The notes under the pieces are model-generated. The model was not told where the DNA came from and did no database searches. It saw only the letters and a program-made list of their open reading frames with translations. Shown here in pieces: positions 1 through 7,007 of a DNA stretch of 23,896 nt. A program made the translations under genes and the position numbers. The stretch lies in the NCBI GenBank assembly GCA_964486555.1, contig CAZANP010000028.1:1-23896 (forward strand). The letters are read 5' to 3'. This DNA is from 4484-232 sp964486555. Lineage in GTDB: Bacteria > Thermotogota > Thermotogae > Thermotogales > Thermotogaceae. How positions within the stretch are numbered: the stretch's first letter is position 1; each line of letters starts with the position of its first letter.

Positions 1-803
1 TTTATATGAACCCTTCCGTCTTCCACGCTCAGAGTCGGTGTGACTTTGGAAAGTTCTGGTAGATTCAAAACGATCTTTTTGTTTTTGAAAACAGAAACAT
101 CGGTCGATACGAGCGTCACGTTATCGACAAGGACATCCACCCTGTGAGTTCCAGGAAGAAGTTTCACACTTCTTTCTATTTCCTCTCCATCCACGATGAT
201 TCTTGCATGAGAAAGAAGGAGGGAACACCCTGATAGTTCCACTTCCAGATTCACCAAATTTCGTCTCACCTCGAAGAATTTTCTCAGCAGGTCATACCCT
301 TCTATCCTTCCAATCAGAATTCCCCTCACTTTTTCTTCTTTCACATCCTTCAAAATGAAAGAACCCTCTCTGGATGTGAGATCGTTCTTTTTCCATTTCA
401 AGATCCACTCATCTATGGGATACTTCCCATTGTAATTCACGGATATCAACAAGCCTTTTTCACTCTCTTTCCATTCCAGATCGATCCTTCCAGGATCGGG
501 CAATCTCAGAGCGATCTTCTTTTTCCTGCTGAAGGAGAGAAATGGAAGATTCACAGTATCTTCCAGTATCTTTTCACCCTTCACGAAAACACCCACGGTG
601 TGTTCTCCGCTCTTTATACCTTTCACCGTGATTTCGTCCCCGACCTCAACCGCCCCAACTGGTCTTCCATCCACTTCGATGGAGACGGGAAGCCCTGTGA
701 GATCGTAGTTGAGCGGTCTCACATGGAGGGTCCAGGTTCTGAAAAAAAGAAAGATAACCACGAGTATTACCACAACAAAGAAAATCAAGAGGATTTTCTT
801 CAT
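1..803 (-). CDS. PEGA-like membrane-anchored protein (partial, C-terminus off the window)
   Basis: An open frame of 267 codons runs from an ATG at 803 to the left edge without a stop. The first ~20 residues (MKKILLIFFVVVILVVIFLF) form an uncleaved anchor or signal segment. Residues ~28-65 (LTGLPVSIEVDGRPVG, then a Gly-rich turn and GEHTVGVFV) match the pattern of a PEGA domain, a small beta fold found in surface proteins. A second similar unit lies near residues 205-235 (IIVDGEEIE, then LLPGTHRVDVLVDN). The start is supported by AAGGGG nine bases upstream. The gene lies 45 bases downstream of the large secreted protein on the same strand, so the two are probably co-transcribed. Inferred role: an extracytoplasmic, perhaps envelope-associated protein; no enzymatic motif is visible. 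The PEGA assignment is by pattern only. Confidence 0.7.
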   Translation of the reverse strand, partial: MKKILLIFFVVVILVVIFLFFRTWTLHVRPLNYDLTGLPVSIEVDGRPVGAVEVGDEITVKGIKSGEHTVGVFVKGEKILEDTVNLPFLSFSRKKKIALRLPDPGRIDLEWKESEKGLLISVNYNGKYPIDEWILKWKKNDLTSREGSFILKDVKEEKVRGILIGRIEGYDLLRKFFEVRRNLVNLEVELSGCSLLLSHARIIVDGEEIERSVKLLPGTHRVDVLVDNVTLVSTDVSVFKNKKIVLNLPELSKVTPTLSVEDGRVHI

Positions 804-812
804 GAATCATCG

Positions 813-839
813 CCCCTTGAGTGAAAGGGGGACACCCCC
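813..839 (-). promoter_or_regulatory. Two mutually exclusive hairpins over the ribosome site of the PEGA-like gene
   Basis: Read on the minus strand, GGGGG-TGT-CCCCC (839-827) can form one stem. CCCCTT-TCACTC-AAGGGG (830-813) can form another. Both use the same C run, so only one can exist at a time. The second stem buries AAGGGG, the ribosome site of the gene starting at 803. No U tract follows, so neither is a terminator. The pairing is visible in the sequence; any regulatory effect is inference. Confidence 0.35.
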
Positions 840-848
840 CACGAAGAA

Positions 849-2924
849 CTATTTCTCACCTTCTGATATCTCTTCGGCTATTATGTAAGTTATCTTCAGT
901 TTTTCTCCTTCCTTGGTGAGCTGATACCAGAGTTTGTAATTTCCCAGCAAGCCTTCCTTGTCGAAGAAAACGTTCGGATTCTCCACCAGCTTTCCATACT
1001 CAGTTGTTCCATCCTTCCTTATTATGTAATACATCGTGTCGTCGGTGTATTCAAGTGGTTCCACGTACTTTTGGGTCATGAGCCTCTTCGTGGCGGGCTC
1101 GTGGATCAAAAGTTTCCCGACGTAGAACATCCAGGCTTCCGCACGAGCCGCACCGAACGACACTTTGTACGAGGCCGTGAGATCTTTCTCTGTGAAGAAC
1201 GTCACTTTACCAGCTACCGTGGCATCATCGGACACACCTATCTCATCGAGTTTTTCAACGACTTTTTTCCAGTAATCTATGAATTCCAGGCCATCTCCAA
1301 CGTTTACCAGCTCGTATTCGTTGCTGTAGAGTTTTACAAACTCTTTCAGAGATTCGAAAGTTGCAACTTTCCTTTCCATGTTCAACCTGTCGTAAACCGG
1401 AAAGTACGAAATGGTGGCATTCTTGTAATCTTCCTTGGATTTTGGCTTCTCCAGTTTCTCCTTGGTCACGATGGCTTCGAAATCTATCACCATACCTGGG
1501 AGTGCTTCCTCTATTCCTTTCTCCTCCTTTTCTTTTATATTCACCTCGCTGGGGTTTTCCAAAAATTTCTTTATCTCATCAACGGTCCCAAGTTCGACTT
1601 TGTAAATGACGAGTTTTGCGCTTTTATCAAGATTCAACCTGGTAGGAAGTTCAACTTCTGGAAGATCTGGAGGTTTTTCATAATACTTTATTTTCTCGAT
1701 TTTACCTTCGTCAAAGTTTATCCTACCGACCGCTTTGACCTTCCAGGTCTTCTTCGATCTTACAGATTTTTCAACAAGACTCATGTAATGGGTTACGAAA
1801 TCTCTGTTGAAGAATTCTTCTATTTCCGTCCTCACTCCTCCCCTTTCTATGTACTTCGTCACATCTTTTACCTTGGTGTTATCGAGCAGGACGATATCAC
1901 CGGATTCCGTTCTGAGGACGGTGAGTTCAACACCGCCCTGAGAAACCTCTATATCTTTCACCTGGGTTTTTAAGGCATCCGGTAATGAGAACTTCGCGGG
2001 TTCGTAGCTCACGGATTTTTTCGGAAGGTAAACCACCAGGTTGTTTGGAACCCTCACGGGTATGAGATCATCATCTTCAACCTTTTCTGGCTCTTTTGAG
2101 AAGAGGTGATAAACGAGTGAGATCGCCCACCATCTGGGAGCGGGATCGGTTGGATGAAAGTTTCTGCCGCTGGCAAAGTAAGGGAGTTTAACTATGGAAA
2201 CACATTTTCCTTTTTCAACGCTCGTTAAGAACATCTTTTCAAATATGGAGAGATAGCCAGCATCTTCTATCTCCCTTATACCGCTCTTTGGATAGCCCTT
2301 CAACCTGCTGGTGATTTCTTCTGCCATATCGACCAGATTTTTCCCATCCTCACCGAAGCTCCAACCTTTTTCTATCGAAAGTGCTGTGAAAAGTCTGACG
2401 AGCCCTTTTACAACCTCTATCTTTGTCAGCGCTCTCAAGGGATCGACGTTTCCATCCTCATCTGGATCTATCAGGGGGAAACCGTACTTCTCCTTCATGT
2501 AACTTTGGACGTATTCCAGGTATCCGAAGTTCCTCGAAAAATCGTACGTGTTGTTCATATAGGCTTTCTCAAGTTCTGTCCTCACATCCTCGAAAGTTGG
2601 TGCTTCCAGCGGATAGCTCTTTATGGCATCTTTTTCAATTCCGAGCACCCTGGATGCTATGACAGCGAATTCGACGGCGAGTATTGGATCGTTTGGATAG
2701 AAGTTGTAGTTGAACCTTGAGTCTATGTCCACAACGTTCGTTTCAGAGTCCAGCGTTTGAAAAACAGCTCTCTCCACCAGATCTTTGATACCGGGAATTT
2801 CGAAGTTTTCAAAGGATTTCTCCACGTTAAAGAACAGAATCACCTGTCTTGGAGCGTTCACAGCTAACAAGCAGGTGATACTGATTAATAGGCCGAAAAG
2901 AAGGAAAGCCTTGAATCTCATCAT
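849..2924 (-). CDS. Large secreted protein with S-layer-homology-like motifs
   Basis: 691 residues beginning MMRFKAFLLFGLLISITCLL, a classical signal peptide with likely cleavage after the Ala-rich stretch near residue 22. Two ATGs stand in tandem (2924 and 2921). GGGGGG lies four bases before the first and seven before the second, so the second may be the true start. The frame also continues upstream to 2975, but that extension has no ribosome site. Residues ~74-97 (PNDPILAVEFAVIASRVLG) and ~158-185 (DEDGNVDPLRALTKIEVVKG) resemble S-layer homology repeats, which anchor proteins to the cell envelope. The rest is mixed beta/charged sequence with no catalytic motif I recognise. In Thermotoga such proteins may belong to the outer sheath (toga), but that is inference. 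It is the first gene of an apparent two-gene unit with the PEGA-like gene. Confidence 0.75.
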   Translation of the reverse strand: MMRFKAFLLFGLLISITCLLAVNAPRQVILFFNVEKSFENFEIPGIKDLVERAVFQTLDSETNVVDIDSRFNYNFYPNDPILAVEFAVIASRVLGIEKDAIKSYPLEAPTFEDVRTELEKAYMNNTYDFSRNFGYLEYVQSYMKEKYGFPLIDPDEDGNVDPLRALTKIEVVKGLVRLFTALSIEKGWSFGEDGKNLVDMAEEITSRLKGYPKSGIREIEDAGYLSIFEKMFLTSVEKGKCVSIVKLPYFASGRNFHPTDPAPRWWAISLVYHLFSKEPEKVEDDDLIPVRVPNNLVVYLPKKSVSYEPAKFSLPDALKTQVKDIEVSQGGVELTVLRTESGDIVLLDNTKVKDVTKYIERGGVRTEIEEFFNRDFVTHYMSLVEKSVRSKKTWKVKAVGRINFDEGKIEKIKYYEKPPDLPEVELPTRLNLDKSAKLVIYKVELGTVDEIKKFLENPSEVNIKEKEEKGIEEALPGMVIDFEAIVTKEKLEKPKSKEDYKNATISYFPVYDRLNMERKVATFESLKEFVKLYSNEYELVNVGDGLEFIDYWKKVVEKLDEIGVSDDATVAGKVTFFTEKDLTASYKVSFGAARAEAWMFYVGKLLIHEPATKRLMTQKYVEPLEYTDDTMYYIIRKDGTTEYGKLVENPNVFFDKEGLLGNYKLWYQLTKEGEKLKITYIIAEEISEGEK

Positions 2925-2973
2925 AACACCCCCCGTTATTTGAGAAGAGGTAAACATCCGCACGTCTATGAAC

Positions 2974-3003
2974 ATTTTACTACAACTGAATTTTATTCTC
3001 CAA
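2974..3003 (-). promoter_or_regulatory. Candidate sigma-A promoter for the secreted protein gene
   Basis: On the minus strand TTGGAG (3003-2998), an 18-base spacer and TAAAAT (2979-2974) lie about 50 bases upstream of the ATG at 2924. Spacing and hexamers fit a housekeeping promoter. No experimental support. Confidence 0.4.
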
Positions 3004-3150
3004 TCTTTCCATCAAACTGCAAGAAATGATTTAGGAGATATATAATTTCCACCTCAATTATTTTGAAATTTATAAGGAAACATCATTTTCAGTCAATGGT
3101 GATAAAATAATGTAAATAAAATAGATATTTTATAGCGAGAAAGTGTTCAC

Positions 3151-3234
3151 ATGAAGAGATGGATCTGTATGGAAGGGTATGATGGAACCACCAGGAAATA
3201 TGTGCTTCCCTCATGGTGGAACTCCATTCAATGA
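3151..3234 (+). CDS. Possible 27-codon leader ORF upstream of the unknown gene
   Basis: ATG at 3151 opens a frame of 27 codons ending TGA at 3232-3234, 32 bases before the start of the next gene. The peptide begins MKRWICMEGYDG and ends PSWWNSIQ. Upstream GAGAAAGTG five bases before the ATG is only a weak ribosome site. The peptide is hydrophilic with no signal sequence. Codons 11-26 coincide with the hairpin at 3182-3227, so the codons may be a by-product of RNA structure. Translation is uncertain. Confidence 0.22.
   Translation: MKRWICMEGYDGTTRKYVLPSWWNSIQ
3182..3227 (+). promoter_or_regulatory. Three-part hairpin in the leader of the unknown coiled-coil gene
   Basis: ATGGA (3182-3186) pairs with TCCAT (3223-3227), CCACCA (3188-3193) with TGGTGG (3214-3219), and GGAA (3194-3197) with TTCC (3206-3209), leaving an eight-base loop. 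This gives about 15 pairs interrupted by small bulges. It ends 39 bases before the start codon at 3267. No U tract follows, so it is not a standard terminator. It could be a leader structure, a small RNA or a transcription-factor palindrome. Confidence 0.45.
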
Positions 3235-3266
3235 AATAAATGAAATATAAGCGAGGGGGTGGCATC

Positions 3267-4745
3267 ATGACGGAACAACCAGATTTAGAGGGAGAAAAGG
3301 GTATAAAGTACTTGGAAAGTAAGAGAAACGCACTGGATGGTATTGAAAAAGATGAGCCCAAGAGTGCTTTAAACAACGTTTATAACATCCTGAATTATCT
3401 GGAAGTGCCAAGACCAGCGTCTGAAGAAGATGCGGAAAAGATCATGAGACTTGGTTATACCATAATATCCAAGCTTTTAAGATCGTTCGGGGAATATTAT
3501 CCTGTTGTCGAAAATTTTGATGTCGTCAAAGCTCAGGGTTTTAAATTCTTTATGGACCGTGTTGCCAGTTTTTCTGAAAAATTGGGGGAAATCCCGGATA
3601 TGATACCGGCAAAGCCATCGGTGACATACTTCGATCTTTCAATCTTAGATCGTGCAAAGCAAGAGATAACATCCCTTATAAAAACAGGTGGAGATATTGG
3701 CCCCGAGCTCAAGAGTAAAACGGCGGATCTCATAAACCTTCTAGAAAACATGCCGGAAATACCCAGTGATCTGAGACAAAAATCGGCTTTTTTCACACAG
3801 TTCACCCAATTTTCGGAAAGCATGATAGATCTTTTGGAAATAATGACGTTCATAAAGGATGATGTGATTGCGCTTGATTTCTTCTTTGATGAGCAGTTGA
3901 ATCTTCTCAACACGGGAAGAGAATTTCTCGAAACGTTGAAGAACGAGTCTGACGATATCCTAAGAAAGATGACAGTGAAAACGACTGCTGTGATTTACAG
4001 TCTGTCAAAAAAGGCTCCGAGAAACAGGAGAGGTGAGTACAAGGCCGCTTACAAGAGAATTCTCAAAGAGATGCTACCCAAATTGGGAGACAGATCACTG
4101 AAGAAGGATATAAAACAGAATATAAAATACTATACAAACAGGGATCCATTGGATATCCTCAGAGAGTTCGCAGATGAGCTTGGTAATGTTTTACATACTG
4201 TGAAAAGAACCTCATCGAGTATTTCAAAATTGATTCATGACTGTATAGAAGCCTCCGGTAAGATTCTAAACGCTTTCGTCCTTGCCTCACATGAAGCGAA
4301 GGTTGTGTTGAACCACTACAAAGAATTGTTCGTTCGTGTATCCAGTGAAATGATGAAATTCGACCAGGTAGCTTTCAGAAACATAATAAACAAGAACAAC
4401 GCAGCTTTTGACGCAGTTAGTAACAGGATTCTTCTAGCAGAAAGTGATGTCAGCAAGATGATGGACAGTGTTATAAGTAACAGGAAAACTCTGGATATCC
4501 TGAACGGTTTTTACAAAAACGTTCACGAGATAGAGAGAGAGCTTGAAAGGAGGAAAAACAAGCTAGATGAAGCTATAAAGCTCGGAACGTTGGTAACCAT
4601 CATCGAAAAACTCGGATTGTCAAGCGGGGAGATCCTATCGGTGGCACAACTGATCTTTGATTTCTTTAACAGAGATTTCAATAACATATACGAAATTTAC
4701 AGAAACATCATATCTACCATACAGAATCTCAGAAGAAAAGTTTGA
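3267..4745 (+). CDS. Unrecognised helical, coiled-coil-rich protein (492 aa)
   Basis: I do not recognise this family. The ATG at 3267 is chosen because GAGGGGGTGG lies just upstream; the frame is open from 3240 but without a ribosome site there. The protein is charged and almost wholly helical, with long Lys/Glu/Leu/Ile heptad-like stretches, few Gly or Pro and no signal peptide or clear membrane segment. A Lys/Arg-rich segment (KKAPRNRRGEYKAAYKR) sits mid-protein, near residues 250-266. The C-terminal ~60 residues are more hydrophobic (LVTIIEKLGL, then ILSVAQLIFDFFNRDF). No nucleotide-binding or catalytic motif is visible. Codon use and base composition look more AT-rich than the core genes, and the neighbours are an archaeal-type ATPase, a pseudogene and a Uma2 nuclease, so acquisition by transfer is plausible. 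It converges on the ATPase gene, 93 bases away. Confidence 0.7.
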   Translation: MTEQPDLEGEKGIKYLESKRNALDGIEKDEPKSALNNVYNILNYLEVPRPASEEDAEKIMRLGYTIISKLLRSFGEYYPVVENFDVVKAQGFKFFMDRVASFSEKLGEIPDMIPAKPSVTYFDLSILDRAKQEITSLIKTGGDIGPELKSKTADLINLLENMPEIPSDLRQKSAFFTQFTQFSESMIDLLEIMTFIKDDVIALDFFFDEQLNLLNTGREFLETLKNESDDILRKMTVKTTAVIYSLSKKAPRNRRGEYKAAYKRILKEMLPKLGDRSLKKDIKQNIKYYTNRDPLDILREFADELGNVLHTVKRTSSSISKLIHDCIEASGKILNAFVLASHEAKVVLNHYKELFVRVSSEMMKFDQVAFRNIINKNNAAFDAVSNRILLAESDVSKMMDSVISNRKTLDILNGFYKNVHEIERELERRKNKLDEAIKLGTLVTIIEKLGLSSGEILSVAQLIFDFFNRDFNNIYEIYRNIISTIQNLRRKV

Positions 4746-4838
4746 ATTGATGTATCCTTCAATCACCATGAAATAGATGGTTAACTGTGGCCTTGCATTC
4801 TTTAAACTCTATAAGGAGTGAAAACTTGAAAAGCCCTA

Positions 4839-5936
4839 TCACTCCATCAAAGCCTTTTGAACCATCGGATCCGGAATGGTGTAAATTTTCTTGGTTTTCT
4901 CATACACAACCTTCAGGAAACCCATCTTCTGGAGGGCGGAAAGGTTGTTGCTCAGGGTTTGGTCCGTTATCTTACCAAAGTGAATTGTTACGAAATCCTT
5001 TATCCGACTGTAAGTTCTCGCTCCTCTCGCGACGGCTTTGAGAACGTGAAAGTAGTTTTCAGATCTTCTTCTAAGTTCTTTTATCTCCTTTCTCACCATA
5101 CTCATCGCCATTTTTTTGGTTTCTTCCAAAGCCTTGTCCCAATTGCCCGTTGTGTGGACCACGTAACCGTATATCGAAAGGTATCCAACGATACCGTCCA
5201 ACTCCTGAACGGCTTCCTGTATTTTGGAAGGCACTGGATCGATACCGAGTTGTTGGAAACCCTTGTATAAAAAATCAAAGGATTTTTCAGGAGGAAACCT
5301 TTCCAGGGTTATCTCATGAAGGTATCTTCCATACAGAGGAGAGTTTGGATCTTCCGTCTTCAAGAAATCATGAAGAACACCCACTTCCGAGCCTGTTAAG
5401 ATGAAAAGGACGTTCTCAAGGTGATCGTATGAATACGCCAGAAGATTGAGTATTTCAATTCCACCTCTTCCGTAGTATCTGAGAGATTGTGCTTCATCGA
5501 GAGCTATAACCAGTTTTCTTTTTCTTTTTCTCAAAATCTCATCAGCTGCTTTAAGATAGCCTGGCAGATGTGGCCTTCGCTCCGTATTTTCGAAGGACAG
5601 CTCAATTCCCGCTATTGTGATCTTCGATATGGTTTTTGTAAATTTCAAGTACTTTTTGACCTGGTTGAGGATCGCTTTGATGAAATCTTTATCGAAGGAG
5701 AACCTATCGTATCCACCGGGTTTTTCGTAACTTCTACAGTCCATGAATATTACCTTTTCACCTTCTTCTTTCAATTTTTCGAGGAAAACAAGGAGGAGGG
5801 ATGTCTTACCTATTCTTCTGATACCAGTGAGCAATATCAATCTGCCGGTTTTGTAGTAACTCGAGAGTAACTCCAGTTCCTTCTCCCTATCGTAAAGGTT
5901 TTCCGGATCCTTCTTGGGGGACAAAGAGAAGAACAT
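4839..5936 (-). CDS. Archaeal-type AAA/STAND ATPase with C-terminal winged helix
   Basis: 365 residues. Walker A is GIRRIGKTS at residues 38-46, preceded by the family's DREKELELL box (16-24), which begins these archaeal-type (PF01637-like) P-loop ATPases. Walker B is LVIALDEAQ near 140, followed by LFILTGSEVG as the sensor-like strand. The last ~75 residues (ENYFHVLKAVARGARTYSRI and SALQKMGFLKVV) have the shape of a winged helix. The family is abundant in archaea and in Thermotoga and is often multi-copy; its biochemical role is mostly unknown. The ATG at 5936 has AGGGGG seven bases upstream, inside one of two tandem palindromes. An extended -10 promoter sits behind the palindromes. Likely laterally acquired from archaea by family history; that is inference. 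It converges on the unknown coiled-coil gene. Confidence 0.88.
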   Translation of the reverse strand: MFFSLSPKKDPENLYDREKELELLSSYYKTGRLILLTGIRRIGKTSLLLVFLEKLKEEGEKVIFMDCRSYEKPGGYDRFSFDKDFIKAILNQVKKYLKFTKTISKITIAGIELSFENTERRPHLPGYLKAADEILRKRKRKLVIALDEAQSLRYYGRGGIEILNLLAYSYDHLENVLFILTGSEVGVLHDFLKTEDPNSPLYGRYLHEITLERFPPEKSFDFLYKGFQQLGIDPVPSKIQEAVQELDGIVGYLSIYGYVVHTTGNWDKALEETKKMAMSMVRKEIKELRRRSENYFHVLKAVARGARTYSRIKDFVTIHFGKITDQTLSNNLSALQKMGFLKVVYEKTKKIYTIPDPMVQKALME

Positions 5937-5937
5937 T

Positions 5938-5974
5938 ACTCAACCCCCTTTGAGTAACTCAACCCCCTTTGAGT
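5938..5974 (-). repeat. Tandem 18-bp palindromic repeat over the ATPase start region
   Basis: Two identical copies of ACTCAACCCCCTTTGAGT (plus-strand reading) lie at 5938-5955 and 5957-5974, separated by one base, a 19-base period. Each copy has perfect 6-base arms, ACTCAA and TTGAGT. On the minus strand each loop is AGGGGG, so the copy next to the ATG supplies the ribosome site. The predicted transcription start falls inside the distal copy. The arrangement fits an operator for the ATPase's own winged-helix domain, or an RNA stem-loop presenting the ribosome site. Confidence 0.85.
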
Positions 5975-5975
5975 G

Positions 5976-5984
5976 ATTATACCA
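5976..5984 (-). promoter_or_regulatory. Extended -10 promoter for the ATPase gene
   Basis: On the minus strand TGGTATAAT is a perfect extended -10 (TGn plus TATAAT). It lies immediately before the tandem palindromes and 40 bases from the ATG. No good -35 is present at 16-18 bases, as is usual for extended -10 promoters. It overlaps the stop codon of the decayed binding-protein gene. Confidence 0.5.
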
Positions 5985-6230
5985 CCATCTCTCTGACCTT
6001 TTCTGGTTTCAAAACAGCCTTTGCCGGAAGTCCAGGAGTGAAGCAGATGTAATTTTTCAGGTAGAAGCCTGTGTTCATCCAGAAGACATCCCAGTACGTT
6101 CCACCTGCCATCGTGGTCTGAAGCTCCACTCAGTAATTATCCTGCAGAACGACCTTGAACTTGATCTTATACCTTTTGGAGAAGAAAGGCATCTCTATTT
6201 TGAAGCTCTTCAGGAAGGCTTTCCCTCTTT
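5977..6230 (-). pseudogene. Remnant of an ABC-transporter substrate-binding protein gene
   Basis: Read leftward, this stretch encodes FKVVLQDNY, a TGA at 6132-6130, then VELQTTMAGGTYWDVFWMN and a further ~30 residues to a TAA at 5977-5979. The segment 'LQTTMAGGTYWDVFWMN' is typical of the N-terminal lobe of family 1 sugar-binding proteins, where an AGG(T/D)xxDVFWMN pattern is common. The TGA sits where a Trp codon (TGG) would restore the pattern, suggesting one G-to-A change. There is no start codon, signal peptide or ribosome site, and only ~80 codons survive of a normal ~400, so the gene is dead. Its upstream boundary is vague. No permease genes are nearby. The family call comes from one motif. 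Confidence 0.55.
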
Positions 6231-6310
6231 CCCTTTTGATGGGACTGGGGAAAAATCAATATTATCACTCGTCTCAACGCATAAGCATTTTTCACACGAT
6301 ATTTCAACTA

Positions 6311-6829
6311 TCATTCAAATCCCCACGAAAAGTTTTCCAAAACCAGAGAATCACACTTTTTTCCATGACATCGAAGAATGTATCTTTTCTCCTTCAGAAC
6401 AAAAACGAAAACCTCCTCATTCACGGGATCGACAACCCAGTACTCTCTCACACCAAACTTTTCATACACATCCCTTTTCACTATCAAATCCCTCGTCGCA
6501 CTCGTTGGTGATAGCACCTCAACCACCATATCTGGTGCTCCTTCTATCCAATTATCTTTTATGATATCGAGTCTCTCTTTCGACACGAAAACGATATCCG
6601 GTCTCAGTACATTCTCCTCATCAAATTTGACATCGAATTCGTAGTAAACCTCGCCAAGTTCTCCGTTTTCCACTCTCTCGAAAAGTCTGTTGAATATCTC
6701 ACCAGACACTTTCTGATGTTTCCTGCCAGGAGATGGGACCATGACGATCTCTCCTTCCAAGAGTTCTGCAGGGTACTTTTCAGGCAGGTTTAAATACTTC
6801 TCAAGAGGTGTTTTTCCCTTAACCTGCAT
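6311..6829 (-). CDS. Uma2-family (DUF820) restriction-endonuclease-like protein
   Basis: 172 residues with the whole Uma2 pattern: LLEGE near 23-27, RPDIVFVS at 76-83, PDMVVEVLSPTS at 99-110, then a lysine (K118) and GVREYWVVDP at 126-135. D78, E104 and K118 would form the PD-(D/E)XK metal site. The family is widespread and multi-copy in cyanobacteria and thermophiles; its biological role is not established, though some members are associated with mobile DNA. The ATG at 6829 has AAGGTGG five bases upstream. A weak promoter (TTGAAC, 16 bases, TATGCT) may lie at 6868-6895, just inside the contig edge. Length is slightly short of the usual ~190 residues but no key residue is missing. Confidence 0.88.
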   Translation of the reverse strand: MQVKGKTPLEKYLNLPEKYPAELLEGEIVMVPSPGRKHQKVSGEIFNRLFERVENGELGEVYYEFDVKFDEENVLRPDIVFVSKERLDIIKDNWIEGAPDMVVEVLSPTSATRDLIVKRDVYEKFGVREYWVVDPVNEEVFVFVLKEKRYILRCHGKKCDSLVLENFSWGFE

Positions 6830-6907
6830 TTTTCCACCTTCTTTTCATTCGATACCATGTGGATTCTAGCATATTGAAAAGCTGCTGCTGTTCAAACAAC
6901 GTGCAAA

Positions 6908-7007
6908 NNNNNNNNNNNNNNNNNNNNNNNNNNNNNNNNNNNNNNNNNNNNNNNNNNNNNNNNNNNNNNNNNNNNNNNNNNNNNNNNNNNNNNNNNNNNN
7001 NNNNNNN
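6908..7007. other. Scaffold gap (100 N)
   Basis: Exactly 100 N, the standard placeholder for a gap of unknown size. It removes the last codons of glmM and everything between glmM and the upstream region of the Uma2 gene. Whether the two sides are really neighbours cannot be told from the sequence. Confidence 0.95.

Larger units (their letters stand above)
2925..3266. other. AT-rich intergenic region between divergent genes
   Basis: These 342 bases separate the leftward secreted-protein gene from the rightward unknown gene. They hold the leftward promoter (2974-3003), a long AT-rich stretch (3040-3135), a possible 27-codon ORF (3151-3234) and a three-part hairpin (3182-3227). I could not find a convincing -35/-10 pair for the rightward gene. 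The region is visibly more AT-rich than the housekeeping genes to the right. Confidence 0.6.

Noticed and set aside
1071..1973. 300-residue plus-strand open frame
   Set aside because: Lies entirely antisense to the large secreted protein, has no ribosome site, and its composition (Phe/Tyr/His-rich) is typical of a shadow frame.
2924..2975. Upstream extension of the secreted protein (start at 2975)
   Set aside because: The extension lacks a ribosome site and overlaps the predicted -10; the signal peptide begins properly at the tandem ATGs.
4815..4845. GGAGTGA/TCACTCC inverted repeat between the convergent coiled-coil and ATPase genes
   Set aside because: Seven pairs with a 17-base loop, no U tract on either strand, and it runs into the ATPase coding end; not convincing as a terminator.
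6155..6511. 118-residue plus-strand frame
   Set aside because: Overlaps the binding-protein remnant and antisense Uma2 coding sequence; no ribosome site and no recognisable motif.
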